DNA of 64,000 nucleotides from Cribrihabitans_A pelagius (GCF_048820915.1 NZ_JBMERR010000002.1:1-64000); one strand, 5' to 3'; positions 1-10,837 are shown, counted from the stretch's first letter. The notes: generated by a model from the letters alone, not told the origin. Program-made: numbers and translations.

Positions 1-105
1 CGAACCATCGGCCTGGCCCGCGCCAAGGCGACAATTACTCTGGCCAACATGGTCTGCAACATGGGCCGATTGCGATGGCTTCTCAGCCGAACTGCGCCCG
101 CCTAA
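1..105 (+). pseudogene. IS5-family transposase, C-terminal end (cut by the window edge)
   Basis: An open frame runs from the first base and stops with TAA at 103-105, giving 34 residues. It begins RTIGLARAKATITLANM and ends in a basic, Trp-containing tail, which is the typical C-terminus of IS5-type DDE transposases (the RxxGLxRA...NLxxNxxR region). The start lies outside the window, so I cannot say whether the element is intact. A hairpin at 154-173 lies just downstream. Confidence 0.7.
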
Positions 106-153
106 CGGCTCACGCCCCTCGAACCTACAGCGCTAAGCCAATCAGGCCGCAGT

Positions 154-173
154 AGCAGCCCCCCAGGGCTGCT
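154..173. terminator. Hairpin downstream of the transposase end
   Basis: Arms AGCAGCCC and GGGCTGCT form a perfect 8-bp stem around a 4-base loop, 49 bases after the transposase stop. There is no clear T tract, so a terminator role is only plausible. Confidence 0.4.
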
Positions 174-309
174 CATATTACCCCGCACATCAGAAAATCA
201 CGGATTTCGGAGGTGTCCAGCTTCCGCTCGCAACAGGACGGAGCGCGTCGCCATTCCCGACGCAAAGCGTCAAACGCCAGCCAGGCACCCCTTTTCCGTA
301 TTTCACCCA

Positions 310-355
310 GCGCGGGACAAAGCCCAATGGCCGCCGCGCATCGTCGGCGCGCGCC
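310..355. repeat. Dispersed GC-rich repeat, copy 1
   Basis: About 45 bases starting GCGCGGGACAA and ending CGGCGCGCGCC are almost identical to 56383-56427 (a few substitutions and one indel). The core GGCCGCCGCGCATCG is exact in both copies. Both copies lie in non-coding DNA. Confidence 0.6.
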
Positions 356-901
356 TGCAAGGCGGTGATTTGGAGCTCAGCCGGTAAAGCGAACGAGATT
401 GGCGGGCATTCGCCGCCGATGACACCCCTTTGGATCGCCACCGCGTGCGCGGCCAATGCACGGCTTGCCGATAGATGCCACGATGATTTGCCCTTGGCGG
501 ACCAAGACGGATTGAAAACATCTCCTCAAAAAACGGCCTCCCCAGCACGCTACCCGGATTAAAGCCCCCCGCTTCCGGTGCTGCCAAGCGCCCTGCATTA
601 ACGGCGGCGCGCCCCGGCCCGGCCCCGGGGCAAGTGCCGCAAGGCGCCCGCGCGGCAGGCGCGGTTTACTCTTGGGGCGGGGACGGCCGGATAAAGTCTG
701 GCTCAGGCGCTTCAGGGCAGACCTGCCCCTGATGCGCTTCTCAGCACAAAGAACAACCCTGCGACGCCGCACCGCGCTTTCGCCCGCTGCAATGCCGCCG
801 GGCCAGCCACCCGCATAGCGCGGACAGCAGCCCGCCTTTGATGCGCTTCCCGGCAAATGGAGTAGCGGGGCGCGTCAGCGCGCCGCCAAGCCCAACTGTG
901 A

Positions 902-922
902 GGCATATTCCGTGAATATGCC
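902..922. terminator. AT-rich perfect inverted repeat behind glpK
   Basis: GGCATATTC and GAATATGCC are perfect 9-bp arms with a 3-base loop, 36 bases past the glpK stop (glpK reads leftwards). A second GC-rich hairpin (929-946, arms GGCGGG/CCCGCC) lies between it and the gene. The pair probably ends glpK transcription, although no T run follows. Confidence 0.45.
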
Positions 923-957
923 GGAGCAGGCGGGAGCGCACCCGCCTTGGCCCTGCC

Positions 958-2448
958 TCAGACCCCGATCACCGCCTGCACGGCGCGCTGCCAGCGGGCA
1001 TAGGCGGCCTCGCGGGTTTCTGCATCCAGCTTGGGCTTGAACTCGCGGTCGAGCCGCCAGGTTTCGGCAAAGCCCGCCTGGTCCGGGTAGATCCCGGCCC
1101 GCATCCCCGCCAGCCAGGCCGCGCCCAGCGCCGTGGTTTCCTGCATCACCGGCCGGTCCACTGCCGCGCCCAGAAGGTCCGCGAGGCTCTGCATGGCCCA
1201 GTCGCTTGCACTCATGCCGCCATCGACCCGCAGCGTCACCGTGTGGTGGCTGTCATCCTCCCAATCGGCGCGCATCGCCTCGTAGAGGTCGCGGGTCTGG
1301 TAGGCGACGCTCTGCAGCGCGGCGCGGGCGAACTCGGCCGGGCCGGAGTTGCGGGTAAGACCGAACATGCCGCCGCGGCAGTCCGGCTTCCAGTAAGGCG
1401 CGCCGAGGCCGGTGAAGGCGGGCACCAGAATCACGTCTTGGCCGGGATCAGCCTTTTCGGCCAGCACACCGCTTTCGCTGGCCTTGCCGATGATCCCCAG
1501 CCCGTCGCGCAGCCATTGCACCGCGGCACCCGCGATGAAGATCGAGCCTTCCAGCGCGTAAGTGGGCTTGCCGTCAAGCTGATAGGCAATAGTGGTGAGC
1601 ATCCGGCTTTTCGAGACCACGGGCTCGCCCCCAGTGTTCAGCAGCGCAAAACAGCCCGTGCCGTAGGTGGACTTCATCATTCCGGGCTCGAAACACGCCT
1701 GACCGATGGTAGCCGCCTGCTGATCGCCCGCGACGCCCAGGATTGGCACCGCGCCGCCCAGGATCTCGGGATCGGTGGTGCCGAAATCGGCGGCGCAATC
1801 CTTGACCTCGGGCAGCATCTCCATCGGCACGTCGAGCAGGCCGCAGATGGTGCTGCTCCAGCGGCCCTTGCGGATGTCGTACATCAGCGTGCGGGCGGCA
1901 TTGGTGGCGTCGGTCACATGCGCGGCCCCGCCAGTGAGCCGCCAGATCAGGAAGCTGTCGACGGTGCCGAACATCAGCTCGCCCGCCGCGGCCTTCTCGC
2001 GCGCGCCGGGCACCTCGTCGAGGATCCACTTCACCTTGGTGCCCGAGAAATACGGGTCCAGCAGCAGCCCGGTGCGGTCCGCAACCACCTCCTCGTGACC
2101 CGCCTCGCGCAAGCTTTCGCAAATCTTCGCGGTGCGGCGGTCCTGCCAGACGATGGCGTTATGGATGGCTTTGCCGGTCTCCCGCTCCCAGACCACGGTG
2201 GTCTCGCGCTGGTTGGTGATGCCGATGCCGGCCAGGTCTCCGGCCTCCACGCCCAGCTCTGCCATCACCTCGCGGCAGACCTCCACGGTGGAGGACCACA
2301 GCTCTTCCGGGTCATGCTCGACCCATCCCGCCTGCGGGTAATGCTGAGTGAATTCCTTCTGCGCCGTGCCCGCAACCTGCATCTTTGCATCGAACAGGAT
2401 TGCCCGGGTCGATGTGGTGCCCTGATCGATCGCCAGAATATAGGTCAT
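958..2448 (-). CDS. glpK: Glycerol kinase
   Basis: The 496-residue product is a FGGY-family sugar kinase that phosphorylates glycerol to sn-glycerol 3-phosphate with ATP in the cytoplasm. The N-terminal phosphate-binding motif is seen as AIDQGTTSTRAILFD (about 6-20), followed by the family features VWQDRRT, GTVDSFLIWRLTGG, GVAGDQQAATIGQ and the C-terminal RVDGGMSASD. Length matches bacterial GlpK (about 500). It starts with ATG and follows panC on the same strand after 67 bases, so partial co-transcription with panBC is possible. No glpF, glpD or glpR is visible nearby. Confidence 0.95.
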   Translation of the reverse strand: MTYILAIDQGTTSTRAILFDAKMQVAGTAQKEFTQHYPQAGWVEHDPEELWSSTVEVCREVMAELGVEAGDLAGIGITNQRETTVVWERETGKAIHNAIVWQDRRTAKICESLREAGHEEVVADRTGLLLDPYFSGTKVKWILDEVPGAREKAAAGELMFGTVDSFLIWRLTGGAAHVTDATNAARTLMYDIRKGRWSSTICGLLDVPMEMLPEVKDCAADFGTTDPEILGGAVPILGVAGDQQAATIGQACFEPGMMKSTYGTGCFALLNTGGEPVVSKSRMLTTIAYQLDGKPTYALEGSIFIAGAAVQWLRDGLGIIGKASESGVLAEKADPGQDVILVPAFTGLGAPYWKPDCRGGMFGLTRNSGPAEFARAALQSVAYQTRDLYEAMRADWEDDSHHTVTLRVDGGMSASDWAMQSLADLLGAAVDRPVMQETTALGAAWLAGMRAGIYPDQAGFAETWRLDREFKPKLDAETREAAYARWQRAVQAVIGV

Positions 2449-2515
2449 AGTCCGCCCTCCAGTCTCCTCTGACCGCGGAGGATAAACGTAAAACTGGCAG
2501 CGCTGCCAGCCCCTA

Positions 2516-3388
2516 CTAAAATTTTAGTTGAGAGACCGCGATATTGTCGATCAGCCGCACCCCGTCGAGCCAGGCGGCGGCGAACAGTCGGGCCGGGCGA
2601 TCGGGGGCGTCGAGCGCCTCCAGCGTGGCGGCGCAGCGCAGGTCGAAATATTCGACCTCGCCCAAGCCCGCCGCGCCAAGGGCCTGCCGCGCCTCCGCTT
2701 CCAGAGGCGCCCAGCGCTGCCCCGCCGCCGCACCCTGAGCCGCTGCTTGCATGGCAGCATAGAGTGTTGCGGCCTTGGACAAACCAGCGGCGTCAAGCCG
2801 CAGGTTGCGGGACGACATCGCCAAACCGGAGGCTTCCCGCACGGTCTCGCATCCCACCACCTCGATCGGGATGTCGAGATCGCGCGCCATGCGGCGCACC
2901 ACCATCAACTGCTGGTAGTCCTTTTTGCCAAAGAACGCCTTGTCCGCGCCGGTCTGCAGGAACAGCTTTGCCACCACGGTGGCCACGCCGTCGAAATGGC
3001 CCGGCCGGTTGGGGCCTTCCATCACGCCGGTGACGCTGCCCGACACCGAGACATTGGTGGCGTAGCCCTCCGGGTAGATCTGGTCCGGGTCGGGCACGTA
3101 GATCAGGTCGACGCCATAGGGGGCGAGCTTCTCCGCGTCCTCGGTCTCGGTGCGGGGGTAGTTCGCCAGGTCTTCCGGGCTGTTGAACTGGCGCGGGTTG
3201 ACGAAGATGGTCACGATCACCCGGTCACACGCGGCCTTAGCGGCCTCCACCAGCGATAGATGGCCCGCATGCAGCGCGCCCATGGTGGGGACGAGGCCGA
3301 TGGTCTCACCCGCGCGGCGCCACTGGGCGGTCGCCGCGCGCAGATCGCTGAGGCGGCGCAGGATCGGGGCAGTCATGTCGGCACTCAT
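2516..3388 (-). CDS. panC: Pantoate--beta-alanine ligase (pantothenate synthetase)
   Basis: This 290-residue enzyme joins pantoate and beta-alanine with ATP to make pantothenate, the last step before the CoA branch. PTMGALHAGH at 34-43 carries the HIGH-type nucleotide-binding motif, and FFGKKDYQQLMVVRRMARDL is the typical PanC segment. The chosen ATG (3386-3388) overlaps the panB stop in an ATGA, which indicates translational coupling. A second Met four codons in is an alternative start. Length is normal for the family. Confidence 0.95.
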   Translation of the reverse strand: MSADMTAPILRRLSDLRAATAQWRRAGETIGLVPTMGALHAGHLSLVEAAKAACDRVIVTIFVNPRQFNSPEDLANYPRTETEDAEKLAPYGVDLIYVPDPDQIYPEGYATNVSVSGSVTGVMEGPNRPGHFDGVATVVAKLFLQTGADKAFFGKKDYQQLMVVRRMARDLDIPIEVVGCETVREASGLAMSSRNLRLDAAGLSKAATLYAAMQAAAQGAAAGQRWAPLEAEARQALGAAGLGEVEYFDLRCAATLEALDAPDRPARLFAAAWLDGVRLIDNIAVSQLKF

Positions 3389-4215
3389 CCCTTGGCCGGG
3401 GCCTGATCGGCAAAGACATGCTCTGCCGCGGGGAAGCTGCGGGCGCGCACTTCGGCGGCGTATTCGGCAATCGCGGCCTCTGCGGCGGGACCGAGGTCGG
3501 CGTAGCGCTTCACGAATTTCGGCTTGAAGGCGGTGAAGAAGCCCAGCATGTCGTCGACCACCAGGATCTGCCCGTCACAGCCCGCGCTTGCACCGATACC
3601 AACGGTGGGAATCGCAACCGCTTCGGTGATCCGGTCGGCAAGCCGCTGCGGCACCTTTTCCAGCACCACCGCAAAGGCGCCGGCCTCTGCTACCGCGCGG
3701 GCATCATCCAGCACCGCCTCGGCCTGCTCGTCGCGGCCCTGCACCTTGTAGCCGCCGAGCGTGTTGATCGACTGCGGCGTGAGGCCGATATGCGCCATCA
3801 CCGGGATGCCGCGTTTCACCAGGAAGCGGATGGTTTCGGCCATCTCCACGCCGCCCTCCAGCTTGACCGCGCCCGCGCCGGTCTCCGCCATCAGCCGGGC
3901 CGCGTTGCGGAACGCCTGCTGCGGGCCTTCCTCGTAGCTGGCAAAGGGCATGTCGATGACCATCATCGCCCGTTCCAGCCCGCGCGACACCGCCTGGCCG
4001 TGCAGGATCATCATCTCCATCGTCACCCCCAGCGTCGAGGGCAGCCCGTGCAGCACCATGCCGACGCTGTCGCCGACCAGCACGAAATCGCAGTGCTTGT
4101 CCATCACCCGCGCCATCGGCGTGGTATAGGCGGTGAGGCTCACCAAAGGCTCACCGCCCTTGCGGGCTCGGATGTCTTCGGCGTTGGGCGCCTGTTTCCT
4201 GGCTGTCGCGCTCAT
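3385..4215 (-). CDS. panB: 3-methyl-2-oxobutanoate hydroxymethyltransferase
   Basis: PanB makes ketopantoate from alpha-ketoisovalerate and 5,10-methylene-tetrahydrofolate, the committed step of pantothenate synthesis. With the ATG at 4213-4215 the product has 276 residues. The open frame continues 14 codons upstream, but those codons do not resemble PanB and a Shine-Dalgarno-like GGAGCAGGA precedes this ATG. Family signatures are SLTAYTTPMARVMDKH, VLVGDSVGMVLHG and GAVKLEGG. It heads panB-panC, with glpK downstream on the same strand. Confidence 0.94.
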   Translation of the reverse strand: MSATARKQAPNAEDIRARKGGEPLVSLTAYTTPMARVMDKHCDFVLVGDSVGMVLHGLPSTLGVTMEMMILHGQAVSRGLERAMMVIDMPFASYEEGPQQAFRNAARLMAETGAGAVKLEGGVEMAETIRFLVKRGIPVMAHIGLTPQSINTLGGYKVQGRDEQAEAVLDDARAVAEAGAFAVVLEKVPQRLADRITEAVAIPTVGIGASAGCDGQILVVDDMLGFFTAFKPKFVKRYADLGPAAEAAIAEYAAEVRARSFPAAEHVFADQAPAKG

Positions 4216-4393
4216 GTCGGTCCTGCTCCCGGTTCGGATTGCGCACGGGAGTATCAATTAACGCGGCGTGCTTCCAGTGCGCGAAATGTCCTCCCGGCCT
4301 TGATTACGCATGGGAAAACGGGAAACTCGTTTCCAATAGGTACCGGGGCAAGCCCGGGCCCGGCAAAGAGACAGCATTCAGGGAGTTTGTTTT

Positions 4394-5872
4394 ATGGCCT
4401 TCAGATCCTTCGTTTTGGCAGCCAGTTCCGTGCTGGCCCTGATGGCGGGCGCCGCCGCGGCCAAGGACAGCGTCATCATCGCGACGCAGCTGGAGCCGCC
4501 GCATCTGGACCCGACCAGCGCCGCCGCGCAGGCGATCGACTCGGTGGTCTACAGCAACATCTTCGAAGGGCTGACCCGTTTCATGGGCGACGGCTCGGTG
4601 GTGCCGGGGCTGGCTGAAAGCTGGGAAATCTCCGGGGACGGGACCGAATACACCTTCACCCTGCGCGACGGCGTCACCTTCCACGACGGCAGCGCGATGG
4701 ATGCGGAGGACGTGAAGTTCTCGCTCGACCGCGCCCGCGCCGAGGACAGCACCAACGCGCAGAAAGCCTTGTTCGAGGGCATCACCGCGGTGGAGGTGCT
4801 GGACCCGCGGACGGTGAAGCTCGCGCTCGACAAGCCCGACGGCAGCCTGCTGTTCAACCTCGCCTGGGGCGACGCGGTGATCGTGGCGCCGGAAAGCATC
4901 GAGGGCATCAAGTCCCAACCTGTCGGCACCGGCGCCTTCACGTTTCAGGAATGGGTGCAGGGCGACCGCATCACCCTGGCGCGCAACCCGGACTACTGGG
5001 GCGAGGCGCCTGCGCTGGCCTCCGCCACCTTCAAGTTCATCTCCGACCCCACCGCCGCCTTTGCTGCGATGATGGCGGGCGACATCGACGCCTTCGACAA
5101 CTTCCCCGCCCCCGAGAATCTGCCCCAGTTCGAGGCCGATCCCCGCTTCCAGGTGCTGGTGGGCTCCACCGAGGGCGAGACGATACTGTCGACCAACAAC
5201 AAGCAGCCGCCCTTCGACGACATCCGCGTGCGCCAGGCGCTGGCCCATGCGATCAACCGTGAGGCCATTATCGACGGCGCGATGTTCGGCTATGGCACCC
5301 CAATCGGCACCCATTTCGCACCGCACCATCCGGCCTACGCGGATCTGACCGGCCAGTCCGCCCATGATCCTGAGAAAGCCAAGGCACTGCTGGCCGAGGC
5401 AGGCATTGCCGAGGGCTTTGAGACCACGCTGCACCTGCCGCCGCCGTCTTATGCCCGCCGCGGCGGCGAGATCGTCGCCGCCCAGCTCGCTGAGGTCGGC
5501 ATCAAGGCGGAGATCATCAACGTCGAGTGGGCGCAATGGCTGGAAACCGTGTTCCGCGGCAAGGACTTCGGCCTCACCATCGTGAGCCACACCGAGCCGA
5601 TGGACATCGGCATCTACGCCCGCCCCGACTACTACTTCCAATACGACAGCAAGGCGTTTCAGGAGCTGATGGCGCGGCTCAACGCGACCTCCGCGCCGGA
5701 GGAGCGCGAGGCCCTGCTGCGCGAGGCGCAGGAGATTCTGGCGCAGGATTACGTGAACGGCTACCTGTTCCAGCTGCCCAAGCTGGGCATTGCCAAGGCA
5801 GGAATTGAGGGGCTCTGGGAGAATGCCCCCACAGCAGCCATCGACCTGACCGCGATCCGCTGGGCGGAGTGA
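4394..5872 (+). CDS. Peptide-type ABC transporter substrate-binding protein (SBP family 5)
   Basis: This is a 492-residue periplasmic binding protein of the DppA/OppA type (SBP_bac_5). Residues 1-23 are a Sec signal peptide (basic start, hydrophobic core, AAAAK cleavage area). The mature part shows VYSNIFEGLTRF, the Leu-rich LAESWEIS segment and RVRQALAHAINREAI, all usual in the family. It belongs with the permeases and ATPase at 7397-10837, although an opposite-strand amidohydrolase gene lies between. The ligand cannot be read from sequence: peptides, acylated polyamines or other amides are all possible. Confidence 0.88.
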   Translation: MAFRSFVLAASSVLALMAGAAAAKDSVIIATQLEPPHLDPTSAAAQAIDSVVYSNIFEGLTRFMGDGSVVPGLAESWEISGDGTEYTFTLRDGVTFHDGSAMDAEDVKFSLDRARAEDSTNAQKALFEGITAVEVLDPRTVKLALDKPDGSLLFNLAWGDAVIVAPESIEGIKSQPVGTGAFTFQEWVQGDRITLARNPDYWGEAPALASATFKFISDPTAAFAAMMAGDIDAFDNFPAPENLPQFEADPRFQVLVGSTEGETILSTNNKQPPFDDIRVRQALAHAINREAIIDGAMFGYGTPIGTHFAPHHPAYADLTGQSAHDPEKAKALLAEAGIAEGFETTLHLPPPSYARRGGEIVAAQLAEVGIKAEIINVEWAQWLETVFRGKDFGLTIVSHTEPMDIGIYARPDYYFQYDSKAFQELMARLNATSAPEEREALLREAQEILAQDYVNGYLFQLPKLGIAKAGIEGLWENAPTAAIDLTAIRWAE

Positions 5873-5880
5873 TCCGCACG

Positions 5881-5908
5881 CAGCGCCCGCCCCGCTCTGC
5901 GGGCGCTG
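5881..5908. terminator. Bidirectional hairpin between convergent genes
   Basis: CAGCGCCCGC and GCGGGCGCTG form a 10-bp stem with an 8-base loop, placed between the stop of the binding-protein gene and the stop of the oppositely oriented amidohydrolase gene. It is likely a shared terminator, although only short T runs follow. Confidence 0.55.
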
Positions 5909-5917
5909 TTGCGGTTC

Positions 5918-7036
5918 CTATAACTCCCGTCTGACCCGCAGGTAACGGACCCGCTCCCGGATCACATCGCGCACCTCCCGGCCCCGCGGCGTATCGCGCA
6001 GCGTGGTGAACCAATGCTCCGGCGGGTTGCGGCCCAGCCGGTGGCCCTTGAACGCCAGCCCGCGCAGCACACCTTCCGCCCCGGCAGGCAGGCGCTCCGG
6101 CACCTCATGCCCGTTGAGCGTTGCCCAGACGCCGGCCCAGAGCCGCCCCACCGTCCACGGGTTGTAGCCGCCGCCGCCCAGCACCAACAGCCGTGGCGCC
6201 ATGCCCATCAGGGCCTTCACCACGCCCCAATGCGCGTTGTTGGTGAGGTCCAGATGCGCCAGCGGGTCCTCCCGCACCGCATCCGCACCGCATTGCAGCA
6301 CGATGGCCTCCGGGGCAAAAGCTTCAACAGCTGGCAGGATCAGCTCCTCCCGGACACAGGCCATTTCAGCATCGTTGAAGCCGCGCGGCACCGGCAGGTT
6401 CAGTGCCGAGCCACCCGCGTCTTCTTCCAGCCTGCCGGTCTTGGGCCAGAGGTTTTCCTCATGCACCGAGATCATCAGCACGTCTGCGTCCCCGGCAAAG
6501 CCATGCTCCACCCCATCCGCGTGATGCGCGTCAATATCCACATAGGCGATGCGGCGCGCGCCGTGGTGGCGCAGCGACAGCATCGCCAGAACCGGATCGT
6601 TCAGGTAGCAGAAACCGTTGGCCCGGTCCGGCAGCCCGTGATGGGTTCCGCCCGCCGGGCTGTAGACAATGCCGCCCTGCGCCAGAAGCTCACCTGCCAG
6701 TATCGCGCCGCCCGCGGCGGTGGCCGGGCGTCGGAAGATTTCGGGGAAGACCGGGTTCGAGAGGGTGCCGATGTGATGGCGCGCCCGCACCTCTGCGCTC
6801 ACGTCCTGCGCCGCCTCGGCCGCCTGCAGCGCCGCGATATACTCCGGCGTGTGCCAAGCGGTGAGCGCCGTGGGCTTGGCGCGCGGAGAGTTCACATAGG
6901 CCTGCCCCGGCAACCAGCCCAGCACCCGCGCCAGATCCATCACCGTGGAGACCCGTGGCACCCGCAACGGATGGCGCGCGCCGTAAGACGAGCCACGGTA
7001 AATTTCCGAACCGATGAAGAGAGGCCGTTCCAGCAT
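5918..7036 (-). CDS. Histone-deacetylase-family amidohydrolase (AcuC-like)
   Basis: The 372-residue protein is a zinc-dependent deacetylase of the HDAC/AcuC/acetylpolyamine amidohydrolase superfamily. Catalytic features are intact: the His-His pair in GGTHHG (132-133), zinc ligands Asp169 and His171 in DIDAHHADG, Asp252 in CGADAVREDPL, and the transition-state Tyr291 in GGGGYN. The start at 7034-7036 (MLERPLF) was chosen because the 72 codons upstream look non-coding. It sits antisense inside a peptide-type ABC cluster with an aldehyde dehydrogenase, so it may deacetylate the imported amide. Bacterial members act on acetylpolyamines, acetoin-pathway proteins or other acyl amides; the substrate is unknown here. 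Confidence 0.88.
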   Translation of the reverse strand: MLERPLFIGSEIYRGSSYGARHPLRVPRVSTVMDLARVLGWLPGQAYVNSPRAKPTALTAWHTPEYIAALQAAEAAQDVSAEVRARHHIGTLSNPVFPEIFRRPATAAGGAILAGELLAQGGIVYSPAGGTHHGLPDRANGFCYLNDPVLAMLSLRHHGARRIAYVDIDAHHADGVEHGFAGDADVLMISVHEENLWPKTGRLEEDAGGSALNLPVPRGFNDAEMACVREELILPAVEAFAPEAIVLQCGADAVREDPLAHLDLTNNAHWGVVKALMGMAPRLLVLGGGGYNPWTVGRLWAGVWATLNGHEVPERLPAGAEGVLRGLAFKGHRLGRNPPEHWFTTLRDTPRGREVRDVIRERVRYLRVRREL

Positions 7037-7396
7037 GGGCCCTTGATAGCCCGCGCAAAGGCGGCGATCAAAGAGTTCGCCCGGAACCAGCCGAAGGCGC
7101 AAGGCGAGCGTCTGCCCGTCCCGGCGGGCGGGCGCTTTGGCTGGGGTGGCGGCACGCCGGACGGAGGAGGAACACCCGGAGGCAATAACTGCCCTGCAAA
7201 CCCTATGGCGCGCCACCCCAGGGGCCCACACCCGCCCGGCTTGTACCGCCATCGCAGGCGGCCATCACGAAGCCGCGCGCGCAATACGCGCAACCTCGCT
7301 CCAAGCCTTTGATCCGGAGCCTTTCTTGCTCATCCCAAGGCGTTTCCGCCCGCCGCCCTCTGGACCGGCGCTTTGGGGCCTCCTAACGTGGCAGCC
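7037..7396. other. 360-bp intergenic region between divergent genes
   Basis: This region separates the leftward amidohydrolase gene from the rightward permease gene, so it should hold both promoters. I could not pick out convincing -35/-10 pairs or a repeat. The open frames that cross it are extensions of neighbouring genes and look non-coding. Confidence 0.5.
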
Positions 7397-8344
7397 ATGT
7401 TGCGCTATGCCCTCAAACGCCTGTTGTCGCTGCTGCTCAGCCTGGCCGTTGCCTCGCTGGTGATCTTCTTCGTGATCGAGGTGGCCCCGGGCGATCCCGC
7501 CGCCTTCATGCTGGGGGTCAATGCGCAAGCTGACACGGTGGCCGCGCTCAGGGCCGAGCTGGGGCTGGATCAGGGCAAGCTGGCCCGCTACCTCTCGTGG
7601 GCGGGGGGCATGCTGGCGGGAGATTTCGGCACCTCCTACACCTACCGCACACCGGTTGCGGGCATGATTGCCGACCGGCTCTGGGTATCGCTGCCGCTGG
7701 CGCTTTATGCGCTGCTGCTGTCGACGCTGATCGCCTTTCCCGCGGGCATCTACGCCGCCGCCCGCCGCGGCAAGCCCGGTGACATGGCGGTGATGGGCGC
7801 GACCCAGCTGGGGGTGGCGGTGCCGAACTTCTGGTTTGCGATGATGCTGGTGCTGATCTTCGCCATCAACCTGCGCTGGTTTGGTGCGGGCGGCTTTCCG
7901 GGCTGGGAGGCCGGGCTCCGGGCCGGGCTGCACGCGCTCACCCTGCCCGCCATCGCGCTGGCGCTGCCGCAGGCGGCAATCCTCGCGCGGGTGATGCGCT
8001 CGGCGCTGCTGGACATACTGGGCGAGGATTTCATGCGCACCGCCCGCGCCAAGGGGCTGACCAAACGCCAGGCGCTGTGGCGGCACGGGGTCAGGAATGC
8101 GCTGATCCCGGTGCTGACGATCATCGGGCTGCAGTTTTCCTTCCTGCTCGCGGGCGCCATCATCATCGAGCAGGTCTTCTTCCTGCCCGGCCTCGGGCGG
8201 CTGGTGTTCCAGGCGATCTCGGCGCGCGATCTGATCGTGGTGGAATCGGTGGTGATGCTGCTGGTATTCGCCGTGATCGCGGTGAATTTCCTCGTCGACC
8301 TTGCCTATGCGCTTGCCGACCCGCGGCTGAGGAGCCGGACATGA
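7397..8344 (+). CDS. Peptide-type ABC transporter permease (DppB/OppB-like)
   Basis: The 315-residue inner-membrane permease has about six hydrophobic segments, the N-terminal TM plus VAPGDPAAFMLG region typical of DppB/GsiC proteins, and the EAA loop (DFMRTARAKGLTKRQALWRHGVRNAL) that docks on the ATPase. Start is the ATG at 7397; eight codons upstream in the same frame are not conserved-looking. It is the first gene of the rightward run permease-permease-ATPase-GNAT-aldehyde dehydrogenase. The stop at 8342-8344 sits inside an ATGACC that resembles the start of the next gene 92 bases later. Confidence 0.92.
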   Translation: MLRYALKRLLSLLLSLAVASLVIFFVIEVAPGDPAAFMLGVNAQADTVAALRAELGLDQGKLARYLSWAGGMLAGDFGTSYTYRTPVAGMIADRLWVSLPLALYALLLSTLIAFPAGIYAAARRGKPGDMAVMGATQLGVAVPNFWFAMMLVLIFAINLRWFGAGGFPGWEAGLRAGLHALTLPAIALALPQAAILARVMRSALLDILGEDFMRTARAKGLTKRQALWRHGVRNALIPVLTIIGLQFSFLLAGAIIIEQVFFLPGLGRLVFQAISARDLIVVESVVMLLVFAVIAVNFLVDLAYALADPRLRSRT

Positions 8345-8377
8345 CCCGGACTTGCGCAGAAACATTTCCGTCTCTCA

Positions 8378-8394
8378 GCCCGGCAACGCCGGGC
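8378..8394 (+). other. Hairpin inside the ABC operon
   Basis: In the 88-base gap between the two permease genes, GCCCGGC and GCCGGGC form a 7-bp stem around an AAC loop. It is followed about 25 bases later by a strong Shine-Dalgarno run (AGGGGAG) for the second permease. It might act as an mRNA-processing or attenuation element, or only be debris of a small insertion. Confidence 0.4.
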
Positions 8395-8432
8395 CGCGCC
8401 CCTCAGTACATTGACGCATCAAGGGGAGACAA

Positions 8433-9244
8433 ATGACCCGCCCCCTTCTGCTTGGCGGTACCCTCGCAGCACTGGTGCTGCTGGCCGCGATCGTGTCCTT
8501 CCTGTGGACGCCTTTCGACCACGCCGCAATGAATATCCCCGCCAAGCTGCAAACCCCAAACGCGCAGCACTGGCTGGGCACCGATCACTTCGGCCGCGAC
8601 ATCCTGTCGATGCTGATGGTGGGCGCGCGCACCTCGCTGGCGGTGGCGTTGGCGGCGGTGGGTATCGGCATGGGCGCAGGCGTGCCGCTGGGCCTGGCCG
8701 CCGCCGCCCGCGGCGGCAGCTGGCTGGACGAGCTGATCATGCGCGGCAACGATCTGGTCTTTGCCTTCCCGTCGCTGGTGATCGCGATCCTGATCACCGC
8801 CGTCCTTGGCCCCAGCGCACTGAACGCGATCCTCGCCATCGGCATCTTCAACATCCCCGTCTTTGCCCGCATCACCCGCGGCGCGGCGCTGTCGCTGTGG
8901 GAACGCGAGTTCATCCTCGCCGCCCGCGTCGCTGGCAAGGGCGCGGCCAGGATTTCTGCCGAGCATATCCTGCCCAACGTCATGAACCTCCTGATCGTGC
9001 AGGGCACCATCCAGTTTTCGCTCGGCATCCTGGCCGAGGCGGGGCTGTCCTATGTCGGCCTCGGCGCGCAGCCGCCCACGCCGAGCTGGGGGCGGATGCT
9101 GGCCGATGCTCAGACCATGGTGAGCTTTGCCCCGCATCTGGCACTGATCCCAGGCACCGCGATCATTCTGACCGTTCTGGGGCTGAACCTGCTGGGCGAC
9201 GGCTTGCGCGACCACCTCGACCCGCGGCTGCGGGAGGCCCGGAC

Positions 9245-9248
<4 letters not shown>
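8433..9248 (+). CDS. Peptide-type ABC transporter permease (DppC/OppC-like)
   Basis: This 271-residue second permease starts at the ATG preceded by AGGGGAGAC. Features are an N-terminal TM, the conserved HWLGTDHFGRDILS motif of the OppC/DppC N-terminal region, five further TM segments and the EAA loop (EFILAARVAGKGAARISAEHILPNV). It pairs with the upstream DppB-like protein to form the channel. Its TGA overlaps the ATG of the ATPase gene (ATGA), so those two are translationally coupled. Confidence 0.93.

Positions 9249-10833
<1,585 letters not shown>

Positions 10834-10837
<4 letters not shown>

Larger units (their letters stand above)
106..957. other. 852-bp gene-free region between the IS end and glpK
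   Basis: I see no convincing gene here. Several frames stay open only because of the high GC; none has a recognisable domain or good ribosome site. The stretch holds a hairpin after the transposase (154-173), a copy of a 45-bp GC-rich repeat (310-355) that recurs at 56383-56427, and two inverted repeats behind glpK (902-922 and 929-946). It may be the remnant edge of an insertion. Confidence 0.6.

Noticed and set aside
190..456. Leftward 88-residue open frame next to the IS end
   Set aside because: It has no recognisable domain, no good ribosome site, and overlaps repeat sequence; the frame is open mainly because of GC content.
377..856. 159-residue leftward frame behind glpK
   Set aside because: Arg/Pro/Gly-rich translation with no family resemblance and GC-driven; treated as non-coding.
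1243..2472. 409-residue frame antisense to glpK
   Set aside because: It is the complement of a certain glycerol kinase gene and has His/Arg/Gly-rich shadow composition.
7265..8365. 366-residue frame antisense to the first permease
   Set aside because: Gln/His/Arg-rich shadow of a membrane-protein gene; typical artefact.
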